Origin: CAZMHL01 sp045605445
GTDB taxonomy: Bacteria; Bacillota; Clostridia; RGIG6154
Direction of reading: 5' to 3'
Length of the DNA stretch: 64,000 bases
Assembly: GCA_045605445.1 (NCBI GenBank)
Contig: JAZUPZ010000044.1
Coordinates: 59,405-123,404, forward strand
Both the position numbers and the translations under genes were made by a program. Positions 25,540 to 34,057 of this stretch are shown here, piece after piece; the stretch's first letter is position 1, and each line of letters opens with the position of its first letter. The notes under the pieces were generated by a model that was not told where the DNA came from, did no database searches, and saw nothing but the letters and a program-made list of their open reading frames with translations.

Positions 25540-26487
25540 TTGAAGGAAAAAAACTATGCCTATGGGGTTGCATATATGAAAACCTTTGAAAACAAAATGC
25601 TTACAAAAACGGAAACCGAGGCCCTTCTTGATGCTCCCGATTTAAGCGCCGCCTTAAAGCTTCTTTCGGACAAGGGCTACGGCGATGCAAGAGCCGACGA
25701 TATATTGAAAAGCGAGCTTGAAAAAATATGGCAGGAGGCGAAAAACGCCTGCGGTGAAGGTGCCCCTCTTGACATTCTTCTTTATAAAAATGATTTTCAC
25801 AACCTGAAAACAATTTTAAAAGCGCAGGTTTCGGGAGCTGGGTTTACTGATTTGCTTTTAAAACCCTGCATAGTTGCTCCTAAGGAAATAGCAGAGGCAA
25901 TAAAAAGGGGAAATTTTGAAAGCCTTCCCGATTTTATGAGAGAGCCTGCAAAAAAAACATATAAGCTTATGGGCGAAACCCGTGACGGGCAAAGCGTTGA
26001 AGTGTTTTCAGACAAGGCATGTCTTCTGAGCATAAAAGAAAGGGCAGAGGCTGAAAAAAGCGAATTTCTTATAGGCTGGGCAGAGCTTAATATTTTAATT
26101 GCAAATATGAAAATTGCCGCAAGAGCAGCAGGCAAAAGTTCTGATTTTATAAAAAATGCTATGATTAACACAAAGGAGGGCAAGCTTCTTTACGAGGCAA
26201 GCCTTAAGTCGGCAGAAGAGGTTTCAGAGGCAATTTCAGCTCTGGGATTTAAAAAGGGAGCGGAGCTTCTTTTAAAATCCTTTTCCGATTTTGAAAAATG
26301 GTGCGACAATCTTAAGATTGAGTATGTAAAAAAAGAAAAGGGAAGGTGCTTCGGCTTTGAACCGATTTTTGCCTTTTTAATAGGGAAAGAGTTTGAAATT
26401 CAGACCTTAAGAATAATTCTGTCGGGAAAAGAAAACGGCATTGAAAAGGAAATAATAAGAGAAAGGCTGCGTGAATCTTATGTATAA
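25540..26487 (+). CDS. ntpC: V-type ATP synthase subunit C (AC39/d-type)
   Basis: The 315-residue, mostly helical protein begins MKEKNYAYGVAYMKTFENKML. It shows the repeated helical pattern of subunit C/d, the funnel that couples the central shaft to the K ring. It has a TTG start 5-6 bases after GAGGGGTG. Its last 8 bp overlap the ATG of subunit F. Confidence 0.85.
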   Translation: MKEKNYAYGVAYMKTFENKMLTKTETEALLDAPDLSAALKLLSDKGYGDARADDILKSELEKIWQEAKNACGEGAPLDILLYKNDFHNLKTILKAQVSGAGFTDLLLKPCIVAPKEIAEAIKRGNFESLPDFMREPAKKTYKLMGETRDGQSVEVFSDKACLLSIKERAEAEKSEFLIGWAELNILIANMKIAARAAGKSSDFIKNAMINTKEGKLLYEASLKSAEEVSEAISALGFKKGAELLLKSFSDFEKWCDNLKIEYVKKEKGRCFGFEPIFAFLIGKEFEIQTLRIILSGKENGIEKEIIRERLRESYV

Positions 26488-26803
26488 AACAGGCGTAATA
26501 GGTGATTACGACAGCATTTGCGGTTTTGCGGCCCTGGGACTTGAAACCTTTGCCGTTGAAAATGAGGAAGCGGCGGAAAAAACTCTTAAAAAGCTTGCGG
26601 AAAGCAACTACGGAATAATTTACATTACCGAGTATTATATTGAAAAAATGCCTCAGGTGGCGGAAAAATACAAGGAACAGTTAACTCCCGCCATAATCCC
26701 TATTCCTTCAAATAAAGGGGCAACGGGCTATGGAATTAAAGCCGTAAAAAAATATGTGGAGCAGGCAGTAGGCTCGGATATTATATTTGGTGAAGATAAT
26801 TGA
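26480..26803 (+). CDS. ntpF: V-type ATP synthase subunit F
   Basis: The 107-residue protein MYKTGVIGDYDSICGFAALGLETF has the Rossmann-like GVIGDxDSxxGFxxLG signature of central-shaft subunit F. ATG 26480 lies inside the end of subunit C (8 bp overlap), so translation is coupled. A GTG at 26471 is possible but less like family starts. Subunit A begins 19 bp after its stop. Confidence 0.9.
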   Translation: MYKTGVIGDYDSICGFAALGLETFAVENEEAAEKTLKKLAESNYGIIYITEYYIEKMPQVAEKYKEQLTPAIIPIPSNKGATGYGIKAVKKYVEQAVGSDIIFGEDN

Positions 26804-26822
26804 AATTGAAAGGAATTTACCT

Positions 26823-28601
26823 ATGGAAAGCAAAGGTGTAATAAAAAAAGTGTCAGGACCGTTGGTTATCGCAACGGGAATGAACGACGCTGATATGTAC
26901 GACGTTGTCAGGGTCAGCAGATACGGGCTTATAGGCGAAATAATTGAAATGCACGGCGATGAAGCCTCAATTCAGGTTTACGAGGAAACCTCGGGGCTGG
27001 GACCGGGCGAAGAAGTGGTTTCAACGGGAAGCCCTTTAAGCGTTGAGCTGGGACCCGGGCTTATAAAAAGCATCTACGACGGTATTCAGAGACCCCTTGA
27101 TGCAATAATGAAAAAGGCGGGAACAAATCTCAAAAGAGGAGTAAGCGTTCCTGCCCTTAAAAGAGATGTAAAATGGAACTTTGTTCCAAATCTTAAAGCA
27201 GGGGACAAGGTGAGCGGAGGAACGGTTCTCGGAAGGGTTGCGGAAACAGCCGTTGTTGAACATAAAATAATGGTACCTCCAAAAATTGAAGGTGAGCTTG
27301 TTGAATTAAAGGAAGGAAGCTTCACCGTTGAGGACGTTATCGGAAAAATAAAAGATAAAAAGGGCAAAATTATAGAAGTTAAGCTTATGCAGAAATGGCC
27401 TGTTCGTGTGGGCAGACCGTACAGGGAAAAGCTTTCTCCCGATATTCCTCTTGTTACGGGTCAGCGAGTGATTGACACGCTTTTCCCCATAGCCAAGGGT
27501 GGCGTAGGAACAGTTCCCGGTCCCTTCGGAAGCGGAAAAACCGTAGTTCAGCATCAGCTTGCAAAATGGGCAGATGCCGACATTGTGGTTTACATCGGTT
27601 GTGGAGAACGAGGAAACGAAATGACCGACGTTTTGAACGAGTTCCCCGAAATTAAAGACCCAAGAACGGGCAAAACTCTTATGGAAAGAACGGTGCTCAT
27701 AGCAAATACCTCCGATATGCCCGTTGCGGCACGAGAGGCTTCTATTTATACGGGTATCACCATTGCCGAATATTTCAGAGATATGGGCTACAGCGTTGTT
27801 CTTCTTGCCGATTCAACCTCCCGTTGGGCAGAGGCGCTTCGTGAAATGTCGGGACGACTTGAAGAAATGCCCGGCGAAGAAGGCTATCCGGCGTATCTGG
27901 GAAGCCGTCTGGCAGGCTTTTACGAAAGAGCGGGGCGAGTAGTTTCCATTGGCGATGAAAACAGAGTAGGAGCCTTGAGCATAGTAGGAGCGGTTTCCCC
28001 TCAGGGTGGCGATATTTCAGAGCCGGTAACTCAGGCAACCCTTCGAATTGTAAAGGTTTTCTGGGGCCTTGATTCCTCTCTTGCCTACAGGAGACATTTC
28101 CCTGCAATTAACTGGCTTAAGAGCTATTCGCTTTATCTTGATATGATGGAAAAGTGGTACAGCGAAAATGTTGATAAAGACTGGATGAACTTAAGAAACA
28201 AAGTAATGGCGCTTCTTCAGGACGAGGCAGAGCTTGACGAAATTGTAAAGCTTGTAGGTCTTGACGCTCTTAATTCTTACGACCGTATGAAGCTGGAGGT
28301 TTCAAGGTCAATAAGGGAAGACTATCTTCATCAGGATGCCTTTCACGAGGTTGATACTTATGCTTCTCTTAAAAAACAAAGCATAATGATGAAGCTGGTG
28401 CTTTATTATTACGAGGCTTCGGTGGCGGCTCTTGAAAGTGGCGTTTTGGTCAATAAGCTTATAAACATTCCTGCCAGGGAAAAAATCGGAAGAATAAAAT
28501 ATGTTCCCGAGGACAAGGTTTTGGCGGAGGCAGAAGCAATTATAAATGAAATTCAAAAGAGCATAACCGAAATTAAGAATTCGGCGGAAGGAGAGGATTG
28601 A
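26823..28601 (+). CDS. ntpA: V-type ATP synthase catalytic subunit A
   Basis: The 592-residue catalytic subunit has an N-terminal barrel, the non-homologous bulge domain (about 115-190), Walker A PGPFGSGKTVVQ near residue 230 and YIGCGERGNEMTDV with the catalytic glutamate. SRWAEALREMSGRLEEMPGEEGYPAYL marks the V/A-type A subunit. Length and motifs are standard. ATG 26823 follows AAAGGAATTTACC. A longer in-frame start at 26787 overlaps subunit F and has no support. Confidence 0.95.
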   Translation: MESKGVIKKVSGPLVIATGMNDADMYDVVRVSRYGLIGEIIEMHGDEASIQVYEETSGLGPGEEVVSTGSPLSVELGPGLIKSIYDGIQRPLDAIMKKAGTNLKRGVSVPALKRDVKWNFVPNLKAGDKVSGGTVLGRVAETAVVEHKIMVPPKIEGELVELKEGSFTVEDVIGKIKDKKGKIIEVKLMQKWPVRVGRPYREKLSPDIPLVTGQRVIDTLFPIAKGGVGTVPGPFGSGKTVVQHQLAKWADADIVVYIGCGERGNEMTDVLNEFPEIKDPRTGKTLMERTVLIANTSDMPVAAREASIYTGITIAEYFRDMGYSVVLLADSTSRWAEALREMSGRLEEMPGEEGYPAYLGSRLAGFYERAGRVVSIGDENRVGALSIVGAVSPQGGDISEPVTQATLRIVKVFWGLDSSLAYRRHFPAINWLKSYSLYLDMMEKWYSENVDKDWMNLRNKVMALLQDEAELDEIVKLVGLDALNSYDRMKLEVSRSIREDYLHQDAFHEVDTYASLKKQSIMMKLVLYYYEASVAALESGVLVNKLINIPAREKIGRIKYVPEDKVLAEAEAIINEIQKSITEIKNSAEGED

Positions 28602-28603
28602 CA

Positions 28604-29977
28604 ATGCCAAAAGAATACAGAAGCATTCAGGAGGTTGCAGGTCCTCTTATGCTTATAAAAAACGTTGAGGGAGTAACCTACAACGAGCTTGGAGAAATTG
28701 AACTTGCAGGCGGGGAAAAGCGCCGTTGCAGAGTTCTTGAAATAAACGGCGGCAACGCTCTTGTTCAGCTTTTTGAAAGCAGTGCGGGAATAAATCTTTC
28801 AGACAGTAAGGTTCGTTTTTTGGGTCACGGAATAGAGCTTGGCGTGTCCGAGGATATGCTTGGCAGAGTTTTCGACGGGCTTGGTCACGCCAAAGACGGC
28901 AAAACGGAAATAATTCCCGATAAGAGAATTGACGTAAACGGAATTCCCATGAACCCCGCCGCAAGAAACTATCCCGAAGAATTTATTCAAACGGGAGTTT
29001 CGGCAATCGACGGGCTGAATACCCTTGTAAGAGGACAAAAACTGCCTATATTTTCGGGCTCGGGACTTCCTCATGCAAACCTTGCGGCGCAAATTGCAAG
29101 GCAGGCAAAGGTTCTTGGCGATAACGAAAAATTTGCCGTTGTTTTTGCCGCAATAGGTATAACCTTTGAAGAGGCAAACTTCTTTATTGAAGACTTCAAA
29201 AAAACCGGGGCAATGGAAAGAACCGTACTTTTTATAAATCTTGCAAACGACCCCGCTATCGAACGAATTGCAACTCCGAGAATGGCTCTTACGGCGGCAG
29301 AATATCTTGCCTTTGACCTGGGAATGCACGTGCTTGTTATAATGACCGATATAACAAACTATGCCGATGCGCTCCGGGAGGTATCTGCCGCAAGAAAAGA
29401 GGTTCCCGGCAGAAGAGGCTATCCCGGTTATATGTATACCGACCTTGCAACGCTTTATGAACGGGCAGGAAGGCTTAGGGGCAAAGAGGGAAGCATAACT
29501 CTTATTCCTATTCTTACAATGCCCGAAGACGATAAAACCCATCCTATTCCCGACCTTACGGGCTATATAACCGAAGGTCAGATAATCTTAAGCCGAGAGC
29601 TTTACAGAAAAAATGTAACTCCGCCTGTCGACGTTCTTCCGTCTCTTTCAAGACTTAAGGATAAGGGAATAGGAAAGGGTAAAACAAGGGAGGATCATGC
29701 CAATACAATGAATCAGCTCTTTGCGGCGTACGCAAGAGGTAAAGAGGCAAAAGAGCTTATGGTAATTCTCGGCGAGGCGGCTCTTTCCGAAGTCGATAAG
29801 CTTTATGCAAAATTTGCCGATGCCTTTGAAAAGGAATACGTTTCTCAGGGCTATACTGCCGACAGAAGCATTGAAGAAACCCTTACAATCGGCTGGAGAC
29901 TTCTTTCCATTCTGCCAAGAGCCGAACTCAAACGTATAAAGGATGAATACCTTGATATGTACTACGGAAGGGTGTGA
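28604..29977 (+). CDS. ntpB: V-type ATP synthase subunit B
   Basis: The 457-residue non-catalytic nucleotide-binding subunit begins MPKEYRSIQEVAGPLMLI. As expected for B subunits, it has no true P-loop (PIFSGSGLPHANLAAQIARQA) but retains the arginine-finger region and ITEGQIILSRELYRK. It starts 2 bp after the subunit A stop with AAGGAGAGG upstream. It alternates with A in the hexameric head. Confidence 0.95.
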   Translation: MPKEYRSIQEVAGPLMLIKNVEGVTYNELGEIELAGGEKRRCRVLEINGGNALVQLFESSAGINLSDSKVRFLGHGIELGVSEDMLGRVFDGLGHAKDGKTEIIPDKRIDVNGIPMNPAARNYPEEFIQTGVSAIDGLNTLVRGQKLPIFSGSGLPHANLAAQIARQAKVLGDNEKFAVVFAAIGITFEEANFFIEDFKKTGAMERTVLFINLANDPAIERIATPRMALTAAEYLAFDLGMHVLVIMTDITNYADALREVSAARKEVPGRRGYPGYMYTDLATLYERAGRLRGKEGSITLIPILTMPEDDKTHPIPDLTGYITEGQIILSRELYRKNVTPPVDVLPSLSRLKDKGIGKGKTREDHANTMNQLFAAYARGKEAKELMVILGEAALSEVDKLYAKFADAFEKEYVSQGYTADRSIEETLTIGWRLLSILPRAELKRIKDEYLDMYYGRV

Positions 29978-29986
29978 AAACCGATT

Positions 29987-30634
29987 ATGGCACAGCTTAA
30001 CGTAAACCCAACCCGAATGGAGCTTACAAGGCTGAAAAAAAGCCTTGCAACGGCAACAAGGGGACACAAGCTCTTAAAGGATAAAAGAGACGAGCTTATG
30101 AGAAGATTTTTAGACATAGTAAGGGAAAACAAGGAGCTTCGTGAAAAGGTTGAAAAAAAGCTCAAAGAGGCAAACGGCTATATGGCTGTTGCAGGCTCCG
30201 TAATGCAGAAGGAAGCGTTGAAGTCGGCACTTTTAATGCCAAAACAGGGCGTGGACCTGAAGGTGGGCACAAAAAACATAATGAGTGTTGACATACCCAC
30301 CTTTGAGGTTAAAACAAAAACCCATTCAAAAACAGATATCTTTTCCTACGGCTTTATAAATACAAGCGGAGACCTCGACAGAGCAGTTCTGCTTTTGTCC
30401 GATGCCCTTGAGGATATGCTCCGCCTTGCCGAGTGTGAAAAAGCGGCTCAGCTTCTTGCAACAGAAATTGAAAAAACAAGAAGAAGGGTAAACGCTCTTG
30501 AATATGTAATGATTCCCAACTATCAGGACACAATAAGGTATATCTCAATGAAACTTGAAGAAGCAGACCGAAGCAATACAACAAGACTTCTCAAAGTAAA
30601 AGATATGGTAATAACTGAAAAATTAAATAACTAA
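29987..30634 (+). CDS. ntpD: V-type ATP synthase subunit D
   Basis: The 215-residue central-shaft protein (MAQLNVNPTRMELTRLKKSL) has the long antiparallel helices of subunit D: about 1-75, and about 130-205 ending NALEYVMIPNYQDTIRYISMKLEE. It rotates inside the A3B3 head and binds subunit F. It is the last gene of the operon and is followed by two terminators. Confidence 0.93.
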   Translation: MAQLNVNPTRMELTRLKKSLATATRGHKLLKDKRDELMRRFLDIVRENKELREKVEKKLKEANGYMAVAGSVMQKEALKSALLMPKQGVDLKVGTKNIMSVDIPTFEVKTKTHSKTDIFSYGFINTSGDLDRAVLLLSDALEDMLRLAECEKAAQLLATEIEKTRRRVNALEYVMIPNYQDTIRYISMKLEEADRSNTTRLLKVKDMVITEKLNN

Positions 30635-30635
30635 A

Positions 30636-30658
30636 AAGAAACTCCTATAAGGAGTTTT
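30636..30658 (+). terminator. First terminator after the V-ATPase operon
   Basis: AAACTCC/GGAGTTT stem with a short TATAA loop, followed by TTAACAAT, directly behind the subunit D stop. Confidence 0.7.
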
Positions 30659-30674
30659 AACAATAATTATTAAC

Positions 30675-30706
30675 TAAAAAAATGCACCTTTAAGGTGCAT
30701 TTTTTC
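30675..30706. terminator. Bidirectional terminator between V-ATPase and glpP
   Basis: AAAAAATGCACCTT and AAGGTGCATTTTTT form a near-continuous palindrome with A and U tracts on both sides. Confidence 0.88.
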
Positions 30707-31249
30707 TTAATCCCAAAGTTCTTTTTTGCCTGTGGAAACGGCTGTTGCGCCGCTTTCAAATGCCGCTGCAACTTCTTCTTTCATATTGATAAGTCCGGCA
30801 GCGATAATCGGAACATCCAGCATATCTGAAAGGATGCTGATAATTTTAGGTGAAACACCCGGCATAATTTCAACCATATCGGGTTTTGCTGATTTAATGG
30901 CGTCAGAGGTGGTCTGAATGGAGTGAGAGTCGATAATAAAAATTCTCTGAACGGTGAAAATTCCTTCTTCTCTTGCCATTCTTATAATGTTTACTCTTGT
31001 GCTTATAATGCCGTCAACGCCTGCGGCTTTGGCAAACAGAATTCCGCTTTTATCCTTGCCTATTCCTGCTGCAAAGTCAAGGTGAATGAAAATTTCAAGA
31101 CCTTTTTCGTGAGCTCTTTTAACCTTGTCGGCAAGAGTGAGCAAATCGGGGTTAAGGTCGAAAATTACTTTAACCTTCGAGTTAAGGGCTGCCTCAAAAG
31201 CCTCGTCGTTTTTAGATGCGGCAATAATACTGTTTTTTTCAATTTTCAC
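30707..31249 (-). CDS. glpP: Glycerol-3-phosphate-responsive antiterminator GlpP
   Basis: The 180-residue protein matches GlpP, an RNA-binding antiterminator that in Bacillus responds to glycerol-3-phosphate and acts on glp leader RNAs. Family segments are NSIIAASKNDEAFEAAL, IFIHLDFAAGIGKDKSG, GIISTRVNIIRMAREEG, VQRIFIIDSHS and PDMVEIMPGVSPKII. I prefer GTG 31249, 9 bases after AAAGGTG; a GTG at 31261 lies within that signal. No glycerol uptake or kinase genes are in the window, so its target must lie elsewhere or be the adjacent HAD phosphatase. Confidence 0.88.
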   Translation of the reverse strand: MKIEKNSIIAASKNDEAFEAALNSKVKVIFDLNPDLLTLADKVKRAHEKGLEIFIHLDFAAGIGKDKSGILFAKAAGVDGIISTRVNIIRMAREEGIFTVQRIFIIDSHSIQTTSDAIKSAKPDMVEIMPGVSPKIISILSDMLDVPIIAAGLINMKEEVAAAFESGATAVSTGKKELWD

Positions 31250-31284
31250 TATCAATTTCACCTTTCTTTATACATCTTTTGTTT

Positions 31285-31515
31285 GCTGTTTGTAACATTG
31301 CCCCGGTGGGCAGGTTATATAAATCTTAAAATTTCGCGGGAAGCGCGCCCGGGACAGCTCATCGGATTTAAGCCGGTTTTTAAAGCATTGACTCTGATTG
31401 AGAAAATAATCAGCAAAAACAGAAACGAAATCCCTGGGACCCGTATTCTGTTAAAGTTTACAAAACCGTTGGTAGGGGAGGTTGTATAAAAAGTCAATAC
31501 TACCCGAAGCACGCA
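31285..31515. ncRNA. Possible structured non-coding RNA between glpP and the HAD gene
   Basis: The ~295 bp gap has GC-rich blocks unlike other spacers here. On the plus strand I see TGCCC/GGGCA (31299-31312), TGATT/AATCA (31397-31414) and AACAGAA/TTCTGTT (31422-31428 with 31445-31451) stems, CGGTTTT pairing with AAAACCG, and a direct repeat AGGTTATATAAA / AGGTTGTATAAA (31312 and 31480). I find no convincing open reading frame, and the strand is undecided. This could be a known class (such as raiA or 6S type) that I cannot name with certainty. Confidence 0.35.
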
Positions 31516-31544
31516 CGCCGCTGAAAGAGGTGATTGCTTATTTA

Positions 31545-32348
31545 TTATTTTCTGTCCGTAAGAAGGTCGTAAAGCTCTTTAACGTTTTCAAGAATGAATT
31601 CAGGCTTTTTGTCACTTTCTTCAACGTCTTTCATTGTGCCCTCTCCGCTTAAAACGAAAATTGTGCTTATTCCTGCGTTAACGCCGCAGGCAATGTCTGT
31701 GTAAAGTCTGTCGCCCATAAGCGCAGTTTCTTCTCTCTTGTAGCCGGTTTTTGCAATTGCAAGCTCAACCATTGCGGTCTGAGGCTTGCCGATGAAAACA
31801 GGCCACTTGCCTGATGCGTTTTTAAGCATCATACTTACACTGCCGCAATCGGGAACTGAACCGAAGCCGGTAGGACAAACCCAGTCGGGGTTTGTTGCAA
31901 TATAGTCAATATCGTAAAGATTAAGAAGCTTTGAAGCGTCTTCAAGCTTTTTAAAGGTAAGCTCTGTATCAAAGCCCATGCAAAGGCAGTCAATGCCCTC
32001 TTCAAGCTCGTCGGTAATGGGAAGTCCTTCGTCTCTTAACTGCTTTTTAAAGGATTCTGTGCCAAGAACGTAAATCTTTTTATAGGTTTTTCCCTTAAGG
32101 TGAACAATTGTTGCATCAACCGAGGTGATAAAATCGTCCTTGTCAGCCTTAATTCCAAGCTTTCCAAGCTTCTCTATGTATTTATCTACACCTTTTGAAG
32201 AATTATTCGTAAGGAATAAATATCTTCCGCCTATGCTTTTAACGTGGTCCAAAAATTCAAGAACTCCGTCAAAAAGGTCGTTGTCAATGTAAATTGTGCC
32301 GTCCATATCCAGCAGGTATAATTTTTTCTGTTTTAATTTTTCTTTCAT
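31545..32348 (-). CDS. HAD-IIA family hydrolase (NagD/AraL-like phosphatase)
   Basis: The 267-residue protein has HAD motif I LLDMDGTIY (nucleophile near residue 14), motif II FLTNNSSKG, lysine motif FIGKPQTAM and motif III ALMGDRLYTDIACG. The C2-type cap and the TNN loop place it with NagD/AraL/phosphoglycolate-type phosphatases that hydrolyse small sugar or glycerol phosphates. With glpP next door, a glycerol-phosphate substrate is a reasonable guess only. The start at 32348 has AAGGAG upstream. The leader carries two strong hairpins. Confidence 0.85.
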   Translation of the reverse strand: MKEKLKQKKLYLLDMDGTIYIDNDLFDGVLEFLDHVKSIGGRYLFLTNNSSKGVDKYIEKLGKLGIKADKDDFITSVDATIVHLKGKTYKKIYVLGTESFKKQLRDEGLPITDELEEGIDCLCMGFDTELTFKKLEDASKLLNLYDIDYIATNPDWVCPTGFGSVPDCGSVSMMLKNASGKWPVFIGKPQTAMVELAIAKTGYKREETALMGDRLYTDIACGVNAGISTIFVLSGEGTMKDVEESDKKPEFILENVKELYDLLTDRK

Positions 32349-32379
32349 AGCAAACTCCTTTGGCTTATTTAAGGATACT

Positions 32380-32444
32380 GTCTTTTTTGCGGGAACACAA
32401 AAAAGACACACCAAAATTAAGGTACGTTTTGCCTCTTAATTTTG
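32380..32444 (-). promoter_or_regulatory. Two stable hairpins in the leader of the HAD gene
   Basis: Hairpin 32412-32444 (CAAAATTAAG arms) and hairpin 32380-32407 (GTCTTTTTTG arms) follow one another in the ~130-base 5' leader. The second resembles a terminator without a clean U tail. Attenuation is possible. Confidence 0.4.
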
Positions 32445-32473
32445 ATACGTCTCCAAATCTCTGTATCAAGTAA

Positions 32474-32502
32474 ATTTTAACACGAAAATTATAGTTTGTC
32501 AA
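32474..32502 (-). promoter_or_regulatory. Promoter for the HAD gene
   Basis: Minus strand TTGACA (32497-32502), 17 bp spacer, TAAAAT (32474-32479). Confidence 0.78.
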
Positions 32503-32513
32503 TGGGTTTGTTG

Positions 32514-32729
32514 CTATTTGTCAGTTTTGGGGTTGTCCGTGAGGTTTAATATATAGTCTGTTGAAACGTTGTACTTTTTTGCAAGACTAATCAGATGCTC
32601 AAGAGGAATGTTCTGGCATCCTCGTTCATAACGCGAATAAACTGTTTGTTGTATGCCGAGATATTCTGCAATGTCGGATTGCTTCAAATCACTATCTTCT
32701 CTTAGGTCACGAAGTCTTTTTAAATACAA
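32514..32729 (-). CDS. XRE-family transcriptional regulator
   Basis: The 71-residue protein is a single Cro/C1-type helix-turn-helix domain. LKQSDIAEYLGIQQTVYSRYERG is the DNA-binding unit and PLEHLISLAKKYNVSTDYIL the closing helices. It uses TTG 32729 with AAAGAGGTG upstream. Two matching 16 bp dyads (32748-32763 and 32803-32818) in its upstream region are likely operators, suggesting autoregulation. Confidence 0.82.
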   Translation of the reverse strand: MYLKRLRDLREDSDLKQSDIAEYLGIQQTVYSRYERGCQNIPLEHLISLAKKYNVSTDYILNLTDNPKTDK

Positions 32730-32747
32730 AGTTTCTCACCTCTTTAT

Positions 32748-32818
32748 AGTATTTAACAGTACTTCTTGACTTTATCATAAATAGGTGATAATGTTTAATT
32801 ATAGTACATTTGAGTACT
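32748..32818. promoter_or_regulatory. Paired AGTACT operator dyads
   Basis: AGTATTTAACAGTACT (32748-32763) and AGTACATTTGAGTACT (32803-32818) share spacing and ends. A minus-strand TATAAT (32798-32803) abuts one site, and a plus-strand TTGACT-N17-TAATGT (32766-32794) lies between them. One repressor could control both directions. Confidence 0.5.
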
Positions 32819-32854
32819 AAATGGTTGTTTTGTTAAAGTTGGTGAGGATGCAAT

Positions 32855-32947
32855 ATGAAACTTTTAATAGCAGGCTCAAAGCATACTATTGATTATGCAA
32901 AGAAAAAGAATAAGAATGTTACAGTAGTAGAAAAGAATAATATATAA
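32855..32947 (+). pseudogene. Truncated SLOG/DUF2493-like start (30 codons)
   Basis: A 30-codon frame beginning MKLLIAGSKHTIDYAKKK follows GGTGAGG. MKLLIAGSR-type openings are typical of DUF2493/SLOG nucleotide-binding proteins (about 140 residues), but the frame stops at TAA 32945-32947. It is either a gene remnant or a small expressed peptide controlled by the neighbouring repressor. Confidence 0.4.
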
Positions 32948-32953
32948 AACGAG

Positions 32954-32978
32954 AACCCCGTCCTATGGACGGGGTTCT
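32954..32978. terminator. Bidirectional terminator
   Basis: AGAACCCCGTCC and GGACGGGGTTCT pair with a very small loop, between the short plus-strand frame and the converging SorC gene. Confidence 0.85.
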
Positions 32979-32992
32979 TTAACAATTGTTCA

Positions 32993-33916
32993 CTATTCAT
33001 TAAGCTCAAGTACTTTTCCTGCGGTGTATTCATCGGTTATAAGTGTGTCAACAATTCCGGTTCTGAGAGCGCCGGTAATTGCCTGAATTTTGTCTTTGCC
33101 CGATGCTATTGCAATTGTCTGCTTTGCATTTTTCAAATGCTCTTTTGTTGCACAGAGAGTGTTTTCATAAAGCTCAACGAAATTTCCCTTTTCATCGAAA
33201 AAGTGGGTTGCAATATCGCCGATAGCTTCACCGCACTTTTTGCTGTACCCGAAAATTTTGCCGAAGGTCTGAATTATCTCATTGTTGCCAATTCCCACAA
33301 CCGCAACGTCAATATCCTGCCACAAATCGTAAAGCTTTTTATAGTAAGAGGTTTTTTTGAAAAGTGCACAGTCTTCAACCGAGTCGGGGCGGTAAGGAAA
33401 CCAGGCAAATTTAACGGCGGAGCCTGTTTTGTCTGCAAAGCTTCTGGCAAGCTCATTTGAAAGGAAAAATGACTGCTCCTGATCTGTTGCCCCGAAAAGG
33501 GGGAAAACAGTGTTGTCGGGAGTTTTAATTCCGGACAATTCGGAGATAAGCATCTGAATTGTACGTCCCCAGGAAAGGGCTATTTTTTTGTTTCCGTCTT
33601 TTATAACGGAAAGAATATATTCCGAGGCTTTTTTTACGGTCATAAGCCTGCAAAGGTAATCCTCGTCGGCGCTTACACCGCAAACCACTGCTTTTTTAAT
33701 GTTAAACTGCCTGCAAAGCTTATCCTCAAGCTCTTTGCACACAACCTGCGGATTGTTTATTTTAATTTCAACAATATTTTCCTTAACTGCCTCGTTTAAA
33801 AGCTTTGAAACTGTCTGACGGGATAAGTTCATTATTTTGGCAATTTCGTTCTGAGTAAGATTTTTTTCGTAATAAAGAATTGCCGCTTCTTCCATTCGTT
33901 TTTTCTGAAAATCCAT
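32993..33916 (-). CDS. SorC-family sugar-binding transcriptional regulator
   Basis: The 307-residue regulator has an N-terminal helix-turn-helix (NEIAKIMNLSRQTVSKLLNEA, about residues 22-42) and a C-terminal SorC/DeoR-like sugar-phosphate-binding domain (about 55-305, with VVGIGNNEIIQTFG and AIASGKDKIQAITGAL). SorC-type proteins are released from operators by phosphorylated sugars. It is divergent from an aldolase and a sorbose-1-phosphate-reductase-like gene, which are its probable targets. TTAACAAATGTAA and TTGACAAATGTTA, adjacent 13-mers at 33985-34010, overlap their promoter. Confidence 0.88.
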   Translation of the reverse strand: MDFQKKRMEEAAILYYEKNLTQNEIAKIMNLSRQTVSKLLNEAVKENIVEIKINNPQVVCKELEDKLCRQFNIKKAVVCGVSADEDYLCRLMTVKKASEYILSVIKDGNKKIALSWGRTIQMLISELSGIKTPDNTVFPLFGATDQEQSFFLSNELARSFADKTGSAVKFAWFPYRPDSVEDCALFKKTSYYKKLYDLWQDIDVAVVGIGNNEIIQTFGKIFGYSKKCGEAIGDIATHFFDEKGNFVELYENTLCATKEHLKNAKQTIAIASGKDKIQAITGALRTGIVDTLITDEYTAGKVLELNE

Positions 33917-33949
33917 AAAAATTTACCTTGCTATATCTTATTTTTGTTA

Positions 33950-33978
33950 ATTATACCACCTGCTTCAAAATTAGTCAA
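33950..33978 (-). promoter_or_regulatory. Promoter for the SorC regulator
   Basis: Minus strand TTGACT (33973-33978), 17 bp spacer, TATAAT (33950-33955). Confidence 0.8.
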
Positions 33979-33984
33979 ATTCAA

Positions 33985-34037
33985 TTAACAAATGTAATTG
34001 ACAAATGTTAAAAAGTAAGCTATAATGAATTCAATTG
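33985..34037 (+). promoter_or_regulatory. Promoter and probable SorC operator for the aldolase operon
   Basis: TTGACA (33998-34003), 17 bp spacer, TATAAT (34021-34026). Tandem 13-mers at 33985-33997 and 33998-34010 match at 11 of 13 positions and cover the -35. ATTCAATT occurs on both sides of the promoter (33979 and 34030 regions). Confidence 0.72.
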
Positions 34038-34057
34038 ATTTAAAGGAGTGATTTTAA

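Noticed and set aside
30923..31489. 188-codon plus-strand frame over glpP and the following spacer
   Set aside because: Its first half is antisense to glpP and its composition is that of a shadow frame; the spacer part looks like structured RNA.
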